Below are positions 1 to 8,360 of a stretch of DNA of 64,000 nucleotides, in pieces. How positions within the stretch are numbered: the stretch's first letter is position 1; every line of letters begins with the position of its first letter. A program made the position numbers and the translations under genes. The stretch comes from Akkermansia muciniphila. Its GTDB lineage: Bacteria; Verrucomicrobiota; Verrucomicrobiia; Opitutales; UBA953. Location of the stretch: positions 124,001 through 188,000 of the forward strand of contig CALQLO010000001.1 of NCBI GenBank assembly GCA_943331445.1, given 5' to 3'. The notes beneath the pieces were generated by a model that was not told where the DNA came from, did no database searches, and saw only the letters and a list, made by a program, of their open reading frames with translations.

Positions 1-366
1 GGTTATAATGAACCCGAAGCCTCGCTGCTGCAGGAAGGCTACACCCAAGAACAGTTCTGGCCCGCCTATCGTGAGATGGTCGGCAAGCTCCGTCCTTGGA
101 CCCTCGATTTCCACGTGGCCCAGAACGATGGCACCGTGCACGGCACGGGCTCGCACGAAAAGACCGGTCGTCACTGCCAGGCGGATGACGTCAACGGTAA
201 GCTCGATATCGCGGCCTGCTCCAAAGTCTGGCTCGAAGGCGCAGCTGATCGCGGCATGAAGCACATCTGCTGGGATGGTTGCATGTTCCCGAACGCCACC
301 CTCGAGAGCCCCAAGACCTGGAACACCATCCTCTCTGCGATGGTCAAGGTGAAGAAGGTCCTCTGA
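1..366 (+). CDS. C-terminal part of probable sugar phosphate isomerase/epimerase (TIM barrel)
   Basis: The reading frame is open from the first base, so the gene starts before the window; 121 residues are visible. The tail contains a His/Asp/Gly stretch ([19 protein letters not shown], starting near base 112) and ends with a Cys-containing segment [11 protein letters not shown] about 30 residues before the stop. I associate this ending with the xylose-isomerase-like TIM-barrel family, but that is recollection, not a search. The downstream Gfo/Idh/MocA oxidoreductase starts 45 bases after the stop, and isomerase-plus-oxidoreductase pairs are common in sugar or inositol catabolism of this phylum. 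Function stays uncertain because the N-terminal catalytic part is missing. Confidence 0.5.
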   Translation, partial: GYNEPEASLLQEGYTQEQFWPAYREMVGKLRPWTLDFHVAQNDGTVHGTGSHEKTGRHCQADDVNGKLDIAACSKVWLEGAADRGMKHICWDGCMFPNATLESPKTWNTILSAMVKVKKVL

Positions 367-411
367 GGTTTTGACCTAACCGCTATCCGCCAACCGCTTA
401 CTCCTAATAAC

Positions 412-1575
412 ATGTCTAAAGCCATTCGCATCGGTCTCATTGGTTACGGCTTTATGGGCCGTACCCACTCTAACGCCTACTCACAGGTCGGCCACTTCTT
501 CCCGAAGGACAAGCTGACCGCCGGTCACCACATCGTCCGCCAGGCCGTCTGCGGTCGCGACGAAGCCAAGGTCAAGGACTTCGCTGAAAAGTGGGGCTAC
601 GCCTCGCATGAAACCGATTGGCGCAAGCTCGTTGCCCGCGCGGACATCGACGCCATCGATATTTGCACGCCAAACGACTCGCACGCCGAGATCGCGCTAG
701 AGTGCATCAAGCACGGCAAGATGATCCTCTGCGAAAAGCCCCTCGCCCTCAACGGTGCCCAGGGTGAAAAGATGGTGGAGGCCGTCGAGAAATCCGGGCT
801 TCCGAATCTGGTTTGGTATAACTACCGCTTCCTCCCTGCCGTGACGCTCGCGAAGAATATCGTGGCGGCTGGCGAACTCGGACGCGTCTTCCACTACCGC
901 GCCAACTTCCTCCAGGATTGGACTATCTCCACAGAGCTACCACAGGGCGGCGCTGGCCTCTGGCGCCTCGACGCGGCGGCCGCTGGTTCCGGCGTAACGG
1001 GCGACTTGCTCGCGCATTGCATCGATACCGCCCGCTGGATCAACGGTGACATCACCGAAGTTTCCGCGATGACCGAGACGTTCATCAAGGAACGCGTGCA
1101 CACCGCCACCGGCAAGGTTCACCCCGTCACCATCGACGACGCTTGTATCTTCCTCTGCCGCTTCGAAAACGGTTCGCTCGCTCAGTTCGAATCGACCCGC
1201 TACGCCCGCGGCCACAAGGCACTCTACACGTTTGAGATCAACGGCGAGAAGAAGTCCCTGCAGTGGGATCTCCATGACCTCAATCGCTTGAACTACTTCG
1301 ACCACGCCGTCCCCGGCGACCGCCGTGGTTGGGCCAGTATCCATACCTCCGACGGCGATCATCCGTACTCGGGTAACTGGTGGGTCCCCGGCCTTTGCCT
1401 CGGCTACGAACACTCCTTCACCCATGCTCTCGCGGAGTTCCTCAAGAGCCTCGACGATCCAAAGGCCCCTAAGGCCTACCCGGATTTCCGCCACGCCCTC
1501 GGTACTCAGTACGTCTGCGACGCCGTCCTGGAGTCCGCCAAGACCAAGCAGTGGGTTAAGGTGAAGAAGGCCTAA
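412..1575 (+). CDS. Gfo/Idh/MocA family NAD(P)-dependent oxidoreductase
   Basis: 387 residues, the usual length of the family. The N-terminus has the Rossmann dinucleotide-binding motif ([16 protein letters not shown], residues 8-23), followed by the conserved CEKPLAL segment near residue 105 whose Lys is catalytic in this family. The protein has no signal peptide, so it should be cytoplasmic. Such enzymes oxidise or reduce a sugar, sugar acid or inositol at a hydroxyl; the substrate cannot be told from the sequence. It follows the partial isomerase gene with a short gap and is closed by a strong terminator, so the two are probably co-transcribed as the end of a sugar catabolic operon. Confidence 0.93.
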   Translation: MSKAIRIGLIGYGFMGRTHSNAYSQVGHFFPKDKLTAGHHIVRQAVCGRDEAKVKDFAEKWGYASHETDWRKLVARADIDAIDICTPNDSHAEIALECIKHGKMILCEKPLALNGAQGEKMVEAVEKSGLPNLVWYNYRFLPAVTLAKNIVAAGELGRVFHYRANFLQDWTISTELPQGGAGLWRLDAAAAGSGVTGDLLAHCIDTARWINGDITEVSAMTETFIKERVHTATGKVHPVTIDDACIFLCRFENGSLAQFESTRYARGHKALYTFEINGEKKSLQWDLHDLNRLNYFDHAVPGDRRGWASIHTSDGDHPYSGNWWVPGLCLGYEHSFTHALAEFLKSLDDPKAPKAYPDFRHALGTQYVCDAVLESAKTKQWVKVKKA

Positions 1576-1596
1576 TCAGACCTCCAGAAGCCTTCC

Positions 1597-1631
1597 AGAG
1601 GCCCCGGATCACACGATCCGGGGCCTCTTTG
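1597..1631 (+). terminator. Rho-independent terminator after the oxidoreductase gene
   Basis: A perfect 14-bp GC-rich inverted repeat (1597-1610 with 1615-1628) around the loop ACAC is followed by a short T run. It lies 21 bases after the stop codon of the oxidoreductase and should end the upstream operon. Confidence 0.85.
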
Positions 1632-1718
1632 CTTCCCGTGCACCGAGAGGCGCCCTAATGGCCTCCCGCGATGGATACACCCCATCGTTTTTATCGATAT
1701 ACGCAGTTTTCGTTCTTC

Positions 1719-1727
1719 TGGTATGAT
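1719..1727 (+). promoter_or_regulatory. Possible extended -10 promoter (TGGTATGAT)
   Basis: TGGTATGAT fits the extended -10 consensus TGnTATAAT with one mismatch. It lies between the terminator at 1597-1631 and the aspartic-protease-like gene starting at 1814, so it could drive that gene with a leader of about 80 nt. I see no good -35 element. Weak call. Confidence 0.3.
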
Positions 1728-1813
1728 GCCTCCCGTCCCCCGCGATTCCCTTTGCACCTAGATCTCGTCCAATTGCCCACGAAACTGACCTTCAGCACAT
1801 CGTTGACAGTAGG

Positions 1814-2599
1814 ATGTCTGCTTTTAAATTAAACCCTAATACTAACAGTCCTCTTATGGCTCTTAACTCACCCAATCGCACCATGGTCTGTACTTACCAG
1901 CTCTATGTGCTCCAGCGGCACCTCTTTATCGACCTGCCCGAGGGTCGCACGCTCATTGATACGGGGGCTCCTTGGAGTGCCTCGGTCACGGGCCGGATGA
2001 CCTGGCAGAATGAGAACCACGGAGTAAACAAAGGCGGCTACATGGGCTTCACTTTCGATAAACTATCAGCCGAGATCGGCGTGCAGGTGGATGCCCTCAT
2101 TGGCATGGACCTTTTAGCCCGGACGACCTTGTTCTTCGATGTCGCCAATCGGCAACTCACGGCGGGCGATGATATTCCCGAAGGTTACACGGCGGCACCC
2201 TACTCGCTGGTGCCGACCTCCGATATCCCAATGCTAGAAGTCACCCTCAATGGTCGCAAGGCCGTGGTGCTCTGGGATACGGGCGCGCAGTACGGATACT
2301 ATGCGGACGACCATTTTAGCGAAGGCCTGAAACAGCTGACGGGCTTCAAGGATTTCAGCCCGATGTTCGGCGCCTTGGACATCTCTCGCTCTTACCATAT
2401 CCCCTTCACTTTCCAAGGTTTGGGGTTGGTGGAACATTGCGGCCCGACTCCTACGCATACTTGCGGGGGGCTGTCTCCGGTCCCGATGCGTACGTTTCTC
2501 TCCTTGCTGAACATTGATGCCATCATCGGACCATCCTGGATGCAGCGTGTGAAGATTTGGCTTAATCCGATCGAGCACACCATCGCCCTGTCCGCTTGA
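1814..2599 (+). CDS. Two-lobed retropepsin-like aspartic protease homologue
   Basis: 261 residues with an internal duplication of aspartic-protease landmarks. Lobe 1 has the active-site-type motif LIDTGAPWS (Asp49) and a hydrophobic-Ile-Gly segment ALIGMDLL (residues 95-101). Lobe 2 has VLWDTGAQYGYY (Asp155) and AIIGPSW (residues 236-242). DTGA followed by an IG loop is the pattern of retropepsin-like domains (one per subunit in retroviral proteases); here two copies sit in one chain, as in pepsin. No clear signal peptide is visible. The start codon is uncertain: a second Met is at residue 15. Proteolytic activity is inferred from the two intact DTG motifs; the substrate is unknown. Confidence 0.65.
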   Translation: MSAFKLNPNTNSPLMALNSPNRTMVCTYQLYVLQRHLFIDLPEGRTLIDTGAPWSASVTGRMTWQNENHGVNKGGYMGFTFDKLSAEIGVQVDALIGMDLLARTTLFFDVANRQLTAGDDIPEGYTAAPYSLVPTSDIPMLEVTLNGRKAVVLWDTGAQYGYYADDHFSEGLKQLTGFKDFSPMFGALDISRSYHIPFTFQGLGLVEHCGPTPTHTCGGLSPVPMRTFLSLLNIDAIIGPSWMQRVKIWLNPIEHTIALSA

Positions 2600-2604
2600 A
2601 GTGT

Positions 2605-3858
2605 TTAGAGTCCGCCGTACTCACCCGATCGGCGCGCTCGCCGGCCGTAGGTCCATTCGAAGAGCGGTCCAGCCATCAGCGTGGTGATAATTGCCATGGC
2701 TACGAGGACGGAGAAAAGCACGGTACCCACGAGGCCCGCAGCCAGCCCGACATTTAGGAGAATCAATTCCATGAGCCCGCGGGCGTTCATGAGCGATGCG
2801 ACGCCCCCCGCCGCGGCTGCATCCAGCCCAGCCCAACGTGCGGCGCACCAACACGCCCCGCCCTTGCCAAGTAATGACACTGCGACCACGAGCGTCAGTA
2901 GCCAGAGAGCCGAGGGAGCGAGGAGGAAATCCAAGCGGGTTTGGAGTCCGGAAAAGGCGAAGAAAAACGGCAAGACCCAAGCACTGACCATGGGTTCAAT
3001 CACCCGTAGACGGTGATTCATTTCGCCTTTGGGTATCGCTAAACCGCACAGGAAACCTCCGAAGACGGAATGCATGCCGCACCAAGTGCTAAAGGACACA
3101 AAGGCTAGGAAAAGTACGGCCACGGCCAGCATCGTCGACCCGTGTAAGTTTTGCCTTTTTTCGCAGTCAGCGGCGAGGCCGGCCAGCAGTCGCGGCATGA
3201 GGTAACGGGCTACCGCGATCATGAGGATGCCGCCGAAGAGGCAGCGGAAAATGACATCGGGGTTACCGCCGAAAGAGGCGAGGACGACAGCGAGGATAAT
3301 CCACGCAAAGGCATCCCCGATGGCTCCGGCGGAAATCGCAACGAGGCCCATGGGCGAATTTGCGAGACCCTTCGAACGCACAATCCAGACAAGCATTGGG
3401 AAAGCGGTGATCGAGAGGGCCGCGCCTAAAAACAAAACTTGCTGCCCCAGCGATGGATTACCCGAAAACCAGCCTGGTACATCCTGGGTCGCAATCGCCA
3501 AGGGTATGGCCAGTAAGAACGGGACCATCACTCCGGCCGAAGCCACCGCCACGGTCAATCGGCCGCGCTCCCGCACTTTGGCTAGGTCGAAATCAAGTCC
3601 AACGCAGAAGAGATAGCCGCCGACACCAAGTTCCGCCGCAGCTTTTAACCACTCCCGCGTCTCCGGCGGGAACATCCATGCCTGCTCCACCGGCCAAATC
3701 AGCCCAAGGAGCGATGGGCCGAGTAACACTCCAGCGATCATCATGCCAACCACGGAGGGTTGCCCGAGTTTGGTCGCCAGCTTCCCGGCAAGGGTGCACA
3801 CCCCGAGAATAACGAGCGCCTGCAGGCACAGGGAAAGAATGAGTGGGGGCGAACTCAT
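2605..3858 (-). CDS. CPA2-family cation/proton antiporter
   Basis: 417 residues with about twelve hydrophobic segments and the sodium/hydrogen exchanger fold seen in Kef/NapA-type antiporters: an N-terminal GVLLGPSLLG turn near residue 45, a gate segment with SITAFPMLV near 150, and SAGAIGDAFAW near 175 carrying the membrane Asp expected to take part in ion exchange. A C-terminal regulatory (RCK/TrkA) domain is absent, so it is a short, core-only transporter. It should sit in the inner membrane and exchange K+ or Na+ for protons; the ion cannot be decided. Its stop is only 5 bases from the end of the convergent protease-like gene. Confidence 0.85.
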   Translation of the reverse strand: MSSPPLILSLCLQALVILGVCTLAGKLATKLGQPSVVGMMIAGVLLGPSLLGLIWPVEQAWMFPPETREWLKAAAELGVGGYLFCVGLDFDLAKVRERGRLTVAVASAGVMVPFLLAIPLAIATQDVPGWFSGNPSLGQQVLFLGAALSITAFPMLVWIVRSKGLANSPMGLVAISAGAIGDAFAWIILAVVLASFGGNPDVIFRCLFGGILMIAVARYLMPRLLAGLAADCEKRQNLHGSTMLAVAVLFLAFVSFSTWCGMHSVFGGFLCGLAIPKGEMNHRLRVIEPMVSAWVLPFFFAFSGLQTRLDFLLAPSALWLLTLVVAVSLLGKGGACWCAARWAGLDAAAAGGVASLMNARGLMELILLNVGLAAGLVGTVLFSVLVAMAIITTLMAGPLFEWTYGRRARRSGEYGGL

Positions 3859-3898
3859 GGGTCATTTGTAGACCGCCAGCAGAGAAAGGGAAGAACGG

Positions 3899-3925
3899 AC
3901 GAGGCCGGGACTAGCCCGGCCTCGT
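3899..3925 (-). terminator. Hairpin terminator after the double-thioredoxin gene
   Basis: An 11-bp perfect stem (3899-3909 with 3915-3925, loop of 5) lies just downstream of the stop of the minus-strand gene at 3949. Pyrimidine-rich sequence follows on the minus strand. It separates that gene from the antiporter further downstream. Confidence 0.6.
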
Positions 3926-3948
3926 GAGGGTCAACTGTCGGCTCTCAA

Positions 3949-5154
3949 TTACTTCTTGGCCGCCGTGGGCGAGTAGAAGCGATTCATCTTATCGAGAATG
4001 GCGTTCTCGGTCTCAGCGAGGTCGATGATGCCCGTGTGGCGGTAGACGATTTCACCGCCCGGAGCCACGACGATGGTGTGAGGGATCGGGCCAGCCATGT
4101 CCTTGTCCAAGACGGCGGCGAGGTCATCGCCGCTGCCAGCGAAGAGGTAGCTGTTGGTCGTGCGGTGTTCGGCCTTGAGGGAGTTTTCAACTTTCTTGCT
4201 GAGGCCAGCCGCGTGCTTAAAGAGGAACGCTTCGGCTTTCGCTTTGTCTTCAGGCTTATCGAGGCTGATCGAGATGAACTCGAAATCACGCATGTCGAAC
4301 TTGCGGGAGATTTCAACGAGGTCAGGGAATTCCTTGACGCATGGGGCGCACCAGGTGGCCCAGACGTTGATCACGCGGTATTTGTTGGTGGTATTGGCGC
4401 GCAGTTTGGCGATGCCCGCCTTGTCGATGAGCTCGACGGTCACCGGGGTCTTAGCCCAGGCTTCGTGTTTAGCATCGTGCATGACCTTCTTTTCGCGCCA
4501 CTTGGTGGAGCAGCCCATGGGCTTGGTGAGTTCGAGGGCGACGGGCTTGCCCGCCAGGATCGCGTCCACGGCATTCTGGCAATCCTTAGACTTCACGGTG
4601 CTGTCATCGTAGAAGCGGGAGTCGTCGAAGCGTCCCTGGTAGCGGAGCTTGAGGTTCTTATCGAAGACGAAGACGTGCGGGGTGGCGAGGCAGCCATAAG
4701 CGCGCGCGATGGCCTGCTTGTCGCCGTCATAGAGGTAATCAAAGGTCCACTTGTTCTTCTCAGCGTAGGGCTTCATTTCCTCGTAGGAGTCGCCGAACTC
4801 ACCGTAGCCGAGCTCATCTTTGCTGAGGCCATCCGGGTGGTTGGGATTGATGGCGACGAGCTTCACGCCCTTGGCCTTATATTCTTCATAGAAGCGCTGA
4901 AGGCGGCGCTCGATGCTATGGGAGGTCGGGCAATGGTTAGAGGTAAAGAGGACCACGAGGGCTTCGCCACCGGTGTACTCAGCGAGTTTGTGCATCTTTC
5001 CATCGGTGCCGATGAGCGTGAAGTCGGGCGCCGCATCCCCGCTCTTGAGGGTGTGCATATCGGGCGGGTTGCCGTTGACGAGGCCAGGGAGGTCGGCCGC
5101 ACGGACGCCGGTGATGGCGGCCAAGACGGCAAGGAGAGACAGGAGTCGCTTCAT
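3949..5154 (-). CDS. Exported protein with two thioredoxin-fold domains (redoxin + TlpA-like)
   Basis: 401 residues. I place the start at the ATG at 5154 because it opens a typical signal peptide (MKRLLSLLAVLAAITGVRA, cleavage after ARA/A); the frame is open further upstream but encodes nothing signal-like. The first domain (about 35-210) is redoxin/AhpC-like with FTSNHCPTSHS, where the second Cys of a CxxC is Ser, so it has a single redox Cys at that site. The second domain (about 240-400) has the true thioredoxin motif VWATWCAPC. The protein should work in the periplasm as a thiol reductant or chaperone, perhaps for cytochrome apoproteins, which are numerous nearby; that link is inference. 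Confidence 0.85.
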   Translation of the reverse strand: MKRLLSLLAVLAAITGVRAADLPGLVNGNPPDMHTLKSGDAAPDFTLIGTDGKMHKLAEYTGGEALVVLFTSNHCPTSHSIERRLQRFYEEYKAKGVKLVAINPNHPDGLSKDELGYGEFGDSYEEMKPYAEKNKWTFDYLYDGDKQAIARAYGCLATPHVFVFDKNLKLRYQGRFDDSRFYDDSTVKSKDCQNAVDAILAGKPVALELTKPMGCSTKWREKKVMHDAKHEAWAKTPVTVELIDKAGIAKLRANTTNKYRVINVWATWCAPCVKEFPDLVEISRKFDMRDFEFISISLDKPEDKAKAEAFLFKHAAGLSKKVENSLKAEHRTTNSYLFAGSGDDLAAVLDKDMAGPIPHTIVVAPGGEIVYRHTGIIDLAETENAILDKMNRFYSPTAAKK

Positions 5155-5213
5155 GAGGGTAAGGGTTACGGGTGAGAGTCCCGATTTCCGCGGGTGTTCC
5201 AATCCGAAAATAT

Positions 5214-5603
5214 TCAGAAAGCCCTCAGGTGGCGCCCCATGGGCTCGCTGGAGCCATCCGCACAGTCGACCAGGCTTAATTCCCCCTTGCGGACATAGAA
5301 CACGGCTAATTGCCCATAGCGACGCCCGAACTCCACCGCCCCGGCCTGACCGAGGGGGGCTGCCCACCTGGGTTCTACATGAGTCTGGTCGGCCGACCCG
5401 CCGGTGACCCGATGGAGCGCATAGCCCGCCGACCGCAACTCGGCCGCGAGTTCCGCATCCGCAGCGACGTTGGCCGCAGCCGCGGTCACCCTGCCCTCCG
5501 GATCGCAGGCAGTAATAATTGCGAACTCGGCAGGCCAATCCGCCGGGAACGGTTCATAGCGAAAGACGGCTTGTTTGAACTGGTCGCGCTGAGCGGGATC
5601 CAT
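5214..5603 (-). CDS. DUF3293 domain protein
   Basis: 129 residues, the normal size of this small family of unknown function. Recognisable elements are FAIITACDPEGR near residue 28, a central Gly/His-containing stretch HVEPRWAAPLG, and a C-terminal QLAVFYVRKGELSLVDC strand. There is no signal peptide, so it is probably cytoplasmic. It lies between the giant dehydrogenase-cytochrome gene and the thioredoxin-fold gene, all on the minus strand, but the hairpin at 5619-5640 separates it from the former. No function can be assigned. Confidence 0.75.
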   Translation of the reverse strand: MDPAQRDQFKQAVFRYEPFPADWPAEFAIITACDPEGRVTAAAANVAADAELAAELRSAGYALHRVTGGSADQTHVEPRWAAPLGQAGAVEFGRRYGQLAVFYVRKGELSLVDCADGSSEPMGRHLRAF

Positions 5604-5617
5604 GGTCGATAAATAAA

Positions 5618-5641
5618 ACAGGGCGACCGAGGTCGCCCTGT
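5618..5641 (-). terminator. Terminator after the PVC dehydrogenase-cytochrome gene
   Basis: A perfect 10-bp inverted repeat (5619-5628 with 5631-5640) is followed on the minus strand by a TTTTATTT tract. It lies 21 bases beyond the stop of the 5662-8250 gene. Confidence 0.75.
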
Positions 5642-5661
5642 CGAATGATGATAGATATCGT

Positions 5662-8250
5662 TTACTGAGCGATGAGTTGGAACTCTTGAATCGCCCAAGG
5701 CTGACCTTTGGTCGCGTCCGTCAGGGTGACCTTGAGGAACTTGGTCTGCTTGGCTTCGTTGAAGTAAGCCTCCGAGGTAGCGTAAAGCCCGTGGGTGTTG
5801 CTGAGTGCGAACCACTTCTTGCCGTCAAGCGAGCCCTCGACCTTGTAATTCTTGGGGAAGGCGCTGGGGCGGCTGCCCACGTCCATGCGAATGCCAGACA
5901 GCTTAGCAGCGGTCGGGAACTCAATCTGGTACCACATGCCCTTCTTCTGGTCGGCTTTGGTTTCCCAGCGCGTCTTGCCGTCGGCGTCGCAACCGTTCTG
6001 CGCCGTTTCGGACTGATCGCTGGCCGAGACCTTCCAGTCCTTGGAGGCTGGGACGAGTTTCGGCAAGGCAGCGGCGAGGGTCTCATTGGTCCAGGGGGCG
6101 GTGATGCCCTTCACTTCTTCGCGAATGCGCGCGACGTCCTTGGCCGTGATGACGGCGCCTTTGTTGCCAAACGAATTGCGGACGTAGGAAGCCACGGAGG
6201 CGATCCATTCATCGTTGTTCATGGCCATGGGCACCATCTGCGCGTCATAGGTCTTGCCGCCAATCGGACCAGACATGCCATTGAGAATCGCGCGGACGAC
6301 GCCATCGCGATGGCCGCGGACGGTCTTGGAGCCGCCCAAGGGAGGCGCGATGGTCATGCCGGGCTTCGGTCCATCAATGGCCATGCCCTTGCCGTCGTAA
6401 CCATGACAGGCGAAGCAGAGTTCGCGGTAGATTTCCTGTCCTTTGACGAGGAGTTTGTTTTCGTCGCCGGAGTAATCTCGGCCGCCGGCTTGCTCGTTAC
6501 CGGTGAGGATGATGGCACCGAGTTCTTTCACACCCTTGGAGGTCGAGGTGAGCAGGGTCTTCTGCATGAAGCGGGAGCTATCTGCCCAGGCTTTAACATC
6601 ATTCGAACCAAGCAGTTTGGCCGTCATGATGGACTGGAGTACGACGGAGGAATCCTTGTCAGCACCGAGTTTCATGAAGTCATCAATGAGGGATTTATCA
6701 CCGGCCCGCACGAGCGATTCACCGGCCCGGAGACCGTGCTGGCGAAGCTGCGGGTTGGCGTCGGTCAGGAAGGCACGCACGAGCTTGGCATCGAGGGCAC
6801 CGAGGCCTTCGAGCGTCCAGAGGGCATGGGCGCGAGCGAGCGCGTTCTGGCTATTCAGGGCTAGCTCAGTGAGCGCCGGGACAACAGACTTGTCGCCTTT
6901 GAGTACGAGCAGCTTCTGCGCGGTATCGCGCCACCAGCCGTTAGGGTGCGAGAGGTGGGCGACGAGCTGGGCTGGGGTTTCCTCGAGCATGCGCGGCTGA
7001 GGGCCGGGCTTGAAGTCATCATGCACCAAGCGCCAGACGCGGCCATGGGCGAAGACTTTATCGAGGTCGTACTGCTGGACGACCTTGCGGAGGTAGCTGC
7101 CTTCTTTGACCCAGTTGCCTTCCTGGATGATGCCGCGATACATGTCTACGAGGTACAAGCAGCCGTCTGGGCCGTTGACCATGTTCACGATGCGGAAGTT
7201 CGGATCAGTCGAGCGAATGAACTCGGAGTGATCATGAGGATTGGCGATGCGGGTGATGCCATCATCCAAGGTGACTTTAGCACGGCGAATCAGGCGACCC
7301 ACGGGTTCGGAGATCAAGACGTCACCGCGGAGGTCAGCGGGGAGGCGATCACCACGGACGACTTCTTGGCCGCAGGAGGCGGTGAAGTGATTGAGGGTCT
7401 TGTCCAGACGGGTGCGGCCCGCGCCACCCTGGTGGTCGGCGAGTCCGAGTTTGGGCCAAACCTGGACAAAGTCTTCGGGGAACTGGTTCTTAATATCATA
7501 AGCGCCATAAAGAATCGGGGTCTGGAAATGCCAGAGGCCTTTTTCGCCACCGGCGTTACTCCACCAGATTTTACCTTGGTCATCCTGGGCGAGGCCCCAC
7601 TGGCCACCACCATTAGGAATGGTTTCTTTTAACGGCTCCTTGGCGCCGTTCCAGCGCAGACGAAAAGGATTATAGGTCTGGTAGAGCCAGTTATCCATCG
7701 TCCAGATAAGGCCGCTCTGTTGGTGCTCGAGGTTGCCGCCCTTAGGGCCGCCGAGGTACCAGAGCTGTTTGCTGTCCGCCACGCCGTCACCCTTGGTGTC
7801 GCGGTAGACAAAGATGTCCATGGTGTCGGTTTCGTTGATAAGCACGCGATCATCGAGGGGGAGGACCATGCGCGGGAGCAGCATCTTATCGCGATAGATG
7901 ATGTGCTTGTCGAAATGACCATCGCGCTTCGTGCTTTCATGGCGAGAGACGACGCCGATGGGGTCGTGCGCATTTGAGCCGTCAATGTCCTGCATGTAGG
8001 TGCGGAGTTCGGCGATGTACATGCGGCCGTTACCATCGAAGGTCAGGTTCGCAGGTTCCTTGATGCCGTCGCGTTCGCTGAGCACGAGCTCGAGGTGATA
8101 GCCGCGGGGGAGCTCAATGGTCTTCAGCTCTTCTTCGGGAGAGAGCACCTTGACGGCAGGCTGCTTGGTGAAATCGGGCTCATAAGGCTTCTCGTCCGCA
8201 GCATAGGCAGCGGCGAAAGTGAGCGCGGTCAGGATAACGGCGTTTCGCAT
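5662..8250 (-). CDS. PVC-type membrane dehydrogenase with cytochrome c and discoidin-like domains
   Basis: 862 residues. After a signal peptide (residues 1-18) comes a beta-propeller dehydrogenase-like domain (about 40-390) of the kind found in large exported proteins of Planctomycetes and Verrucomicrobia, then a helical repeat region (about 430-590). A c-type haem site, CFACHGYDGKG, lies near residue 612. The C-terminus (about 750-862) resembles an F5/8 type C (discoidin) carbohydrate-binding domain. It probably oxidises a sugar or alcohol outside the cytoplasm and passes electrons to its own haem. The CxxCH requires cytochrome c maturation, which the ResB-CcsA protein at 47.6-50.8 kb could supply. 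Confidence 0.85.
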   Translation of the reverse strand: MRNAVILTALTFAAAYAADEKPYEPDFTKQPAVKVLSPEEELKTIELPRGYHLELVLSERDGIKEPANLTFDGNGRMYIAELRTYMQDIDGSNAHDPIGVVSRHESTKRDGHFDKHIIYRDKMLLPRMVLPLDDRVLINETDTMDIFVYRDTKGDGVADSKQLWYLGGPKGGNLEHQQSGLIWTMDNWLYQTYNPFRLRWNGAKEPLKETIPNGGGQWGLAQDDQGKIWWSNAGGEKGLWHFQTPILYGAYDIKNQFPEDFVQVWPKLGLADHQGGAGRTRLDKTLNHFTASCGQEVVRGDRLPADLRGDVLISEPVGRLIRRAKVTLDDGITRIANPHDHSEFIRSTDPNFRIVNMVNGPDGCLYLVDMYRGIIQEGNWVKEGSYLRKVVQQYDLDKVFAHGRVWRLVHDDFKPGPQPRMLEETPAQLVAHLSHPNGWWRDTAQKLLVLKGDKSVVPALTELALNSQNALARAHALWTLEGLGALDAKLVRAFLTDANPQLRQHGLRAGESLVRAGDKSLIDDFMKLGADKDSSVVLQSIMTAKLLGSNDVKAWADSSRFMQKTLLTSTSKGVKELGAIILTGNEQAGGRDYSGDENKLLVKGQEIYRELCFACHGYDGKGMAIDGPKPGMTIAPPLGGSKTVRGHRDGVVRAILNGMSGPIGGKTYDAQMVPMAMNNDEWIASVASYVRNSFGNKGAVITAKDVARIREEVKGITAPWTNETLAAALPKLVPASKDWKVSASDQSETAQNGCDADGKTRWETKADQKKGMWYQIEFPTAAKLSGIRMDVGSRPSAFPKNYKVEGSLDGKKWFALSNTHGLYATSEAYFNEAKQTKFLKVTLTDATKGQPWAIQEFQLIAQ

Positions 8251-8360
8251 GGGGGGTATGACCCCTAAACTTCCTTAATGTTCACCTAATAACAAGCGGT
8301 TTCGCCCGGAGCCGCCCAAAAGGGTTTGGCATCCTCGGGGTAGCCCGCCTTGCTAACCCC

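Noticed and set aside
1803-1808. TTGACA before the retropepsin-like gene as a -35 box
   Set aside because: It lies only 6 bases before the start codon, so transcription would begin inside the gene.
5677-6864. Long open frame antisense to the dehydrogenase-cytochrome gene (395 codons)
   Set aside because: It lies wholly within a confidently recognised gene and has no family features; GC-rich codon bias opens antisense frames.
8253-8265. GGGGT-ATG-ACCCC stem before the dehydrogenase-cytochrome start, as a translational switch
   Set aside because: Five pairs with a three-base loop are expected by chance in GC-rich DNA, and no ligand-binding structure is seen.
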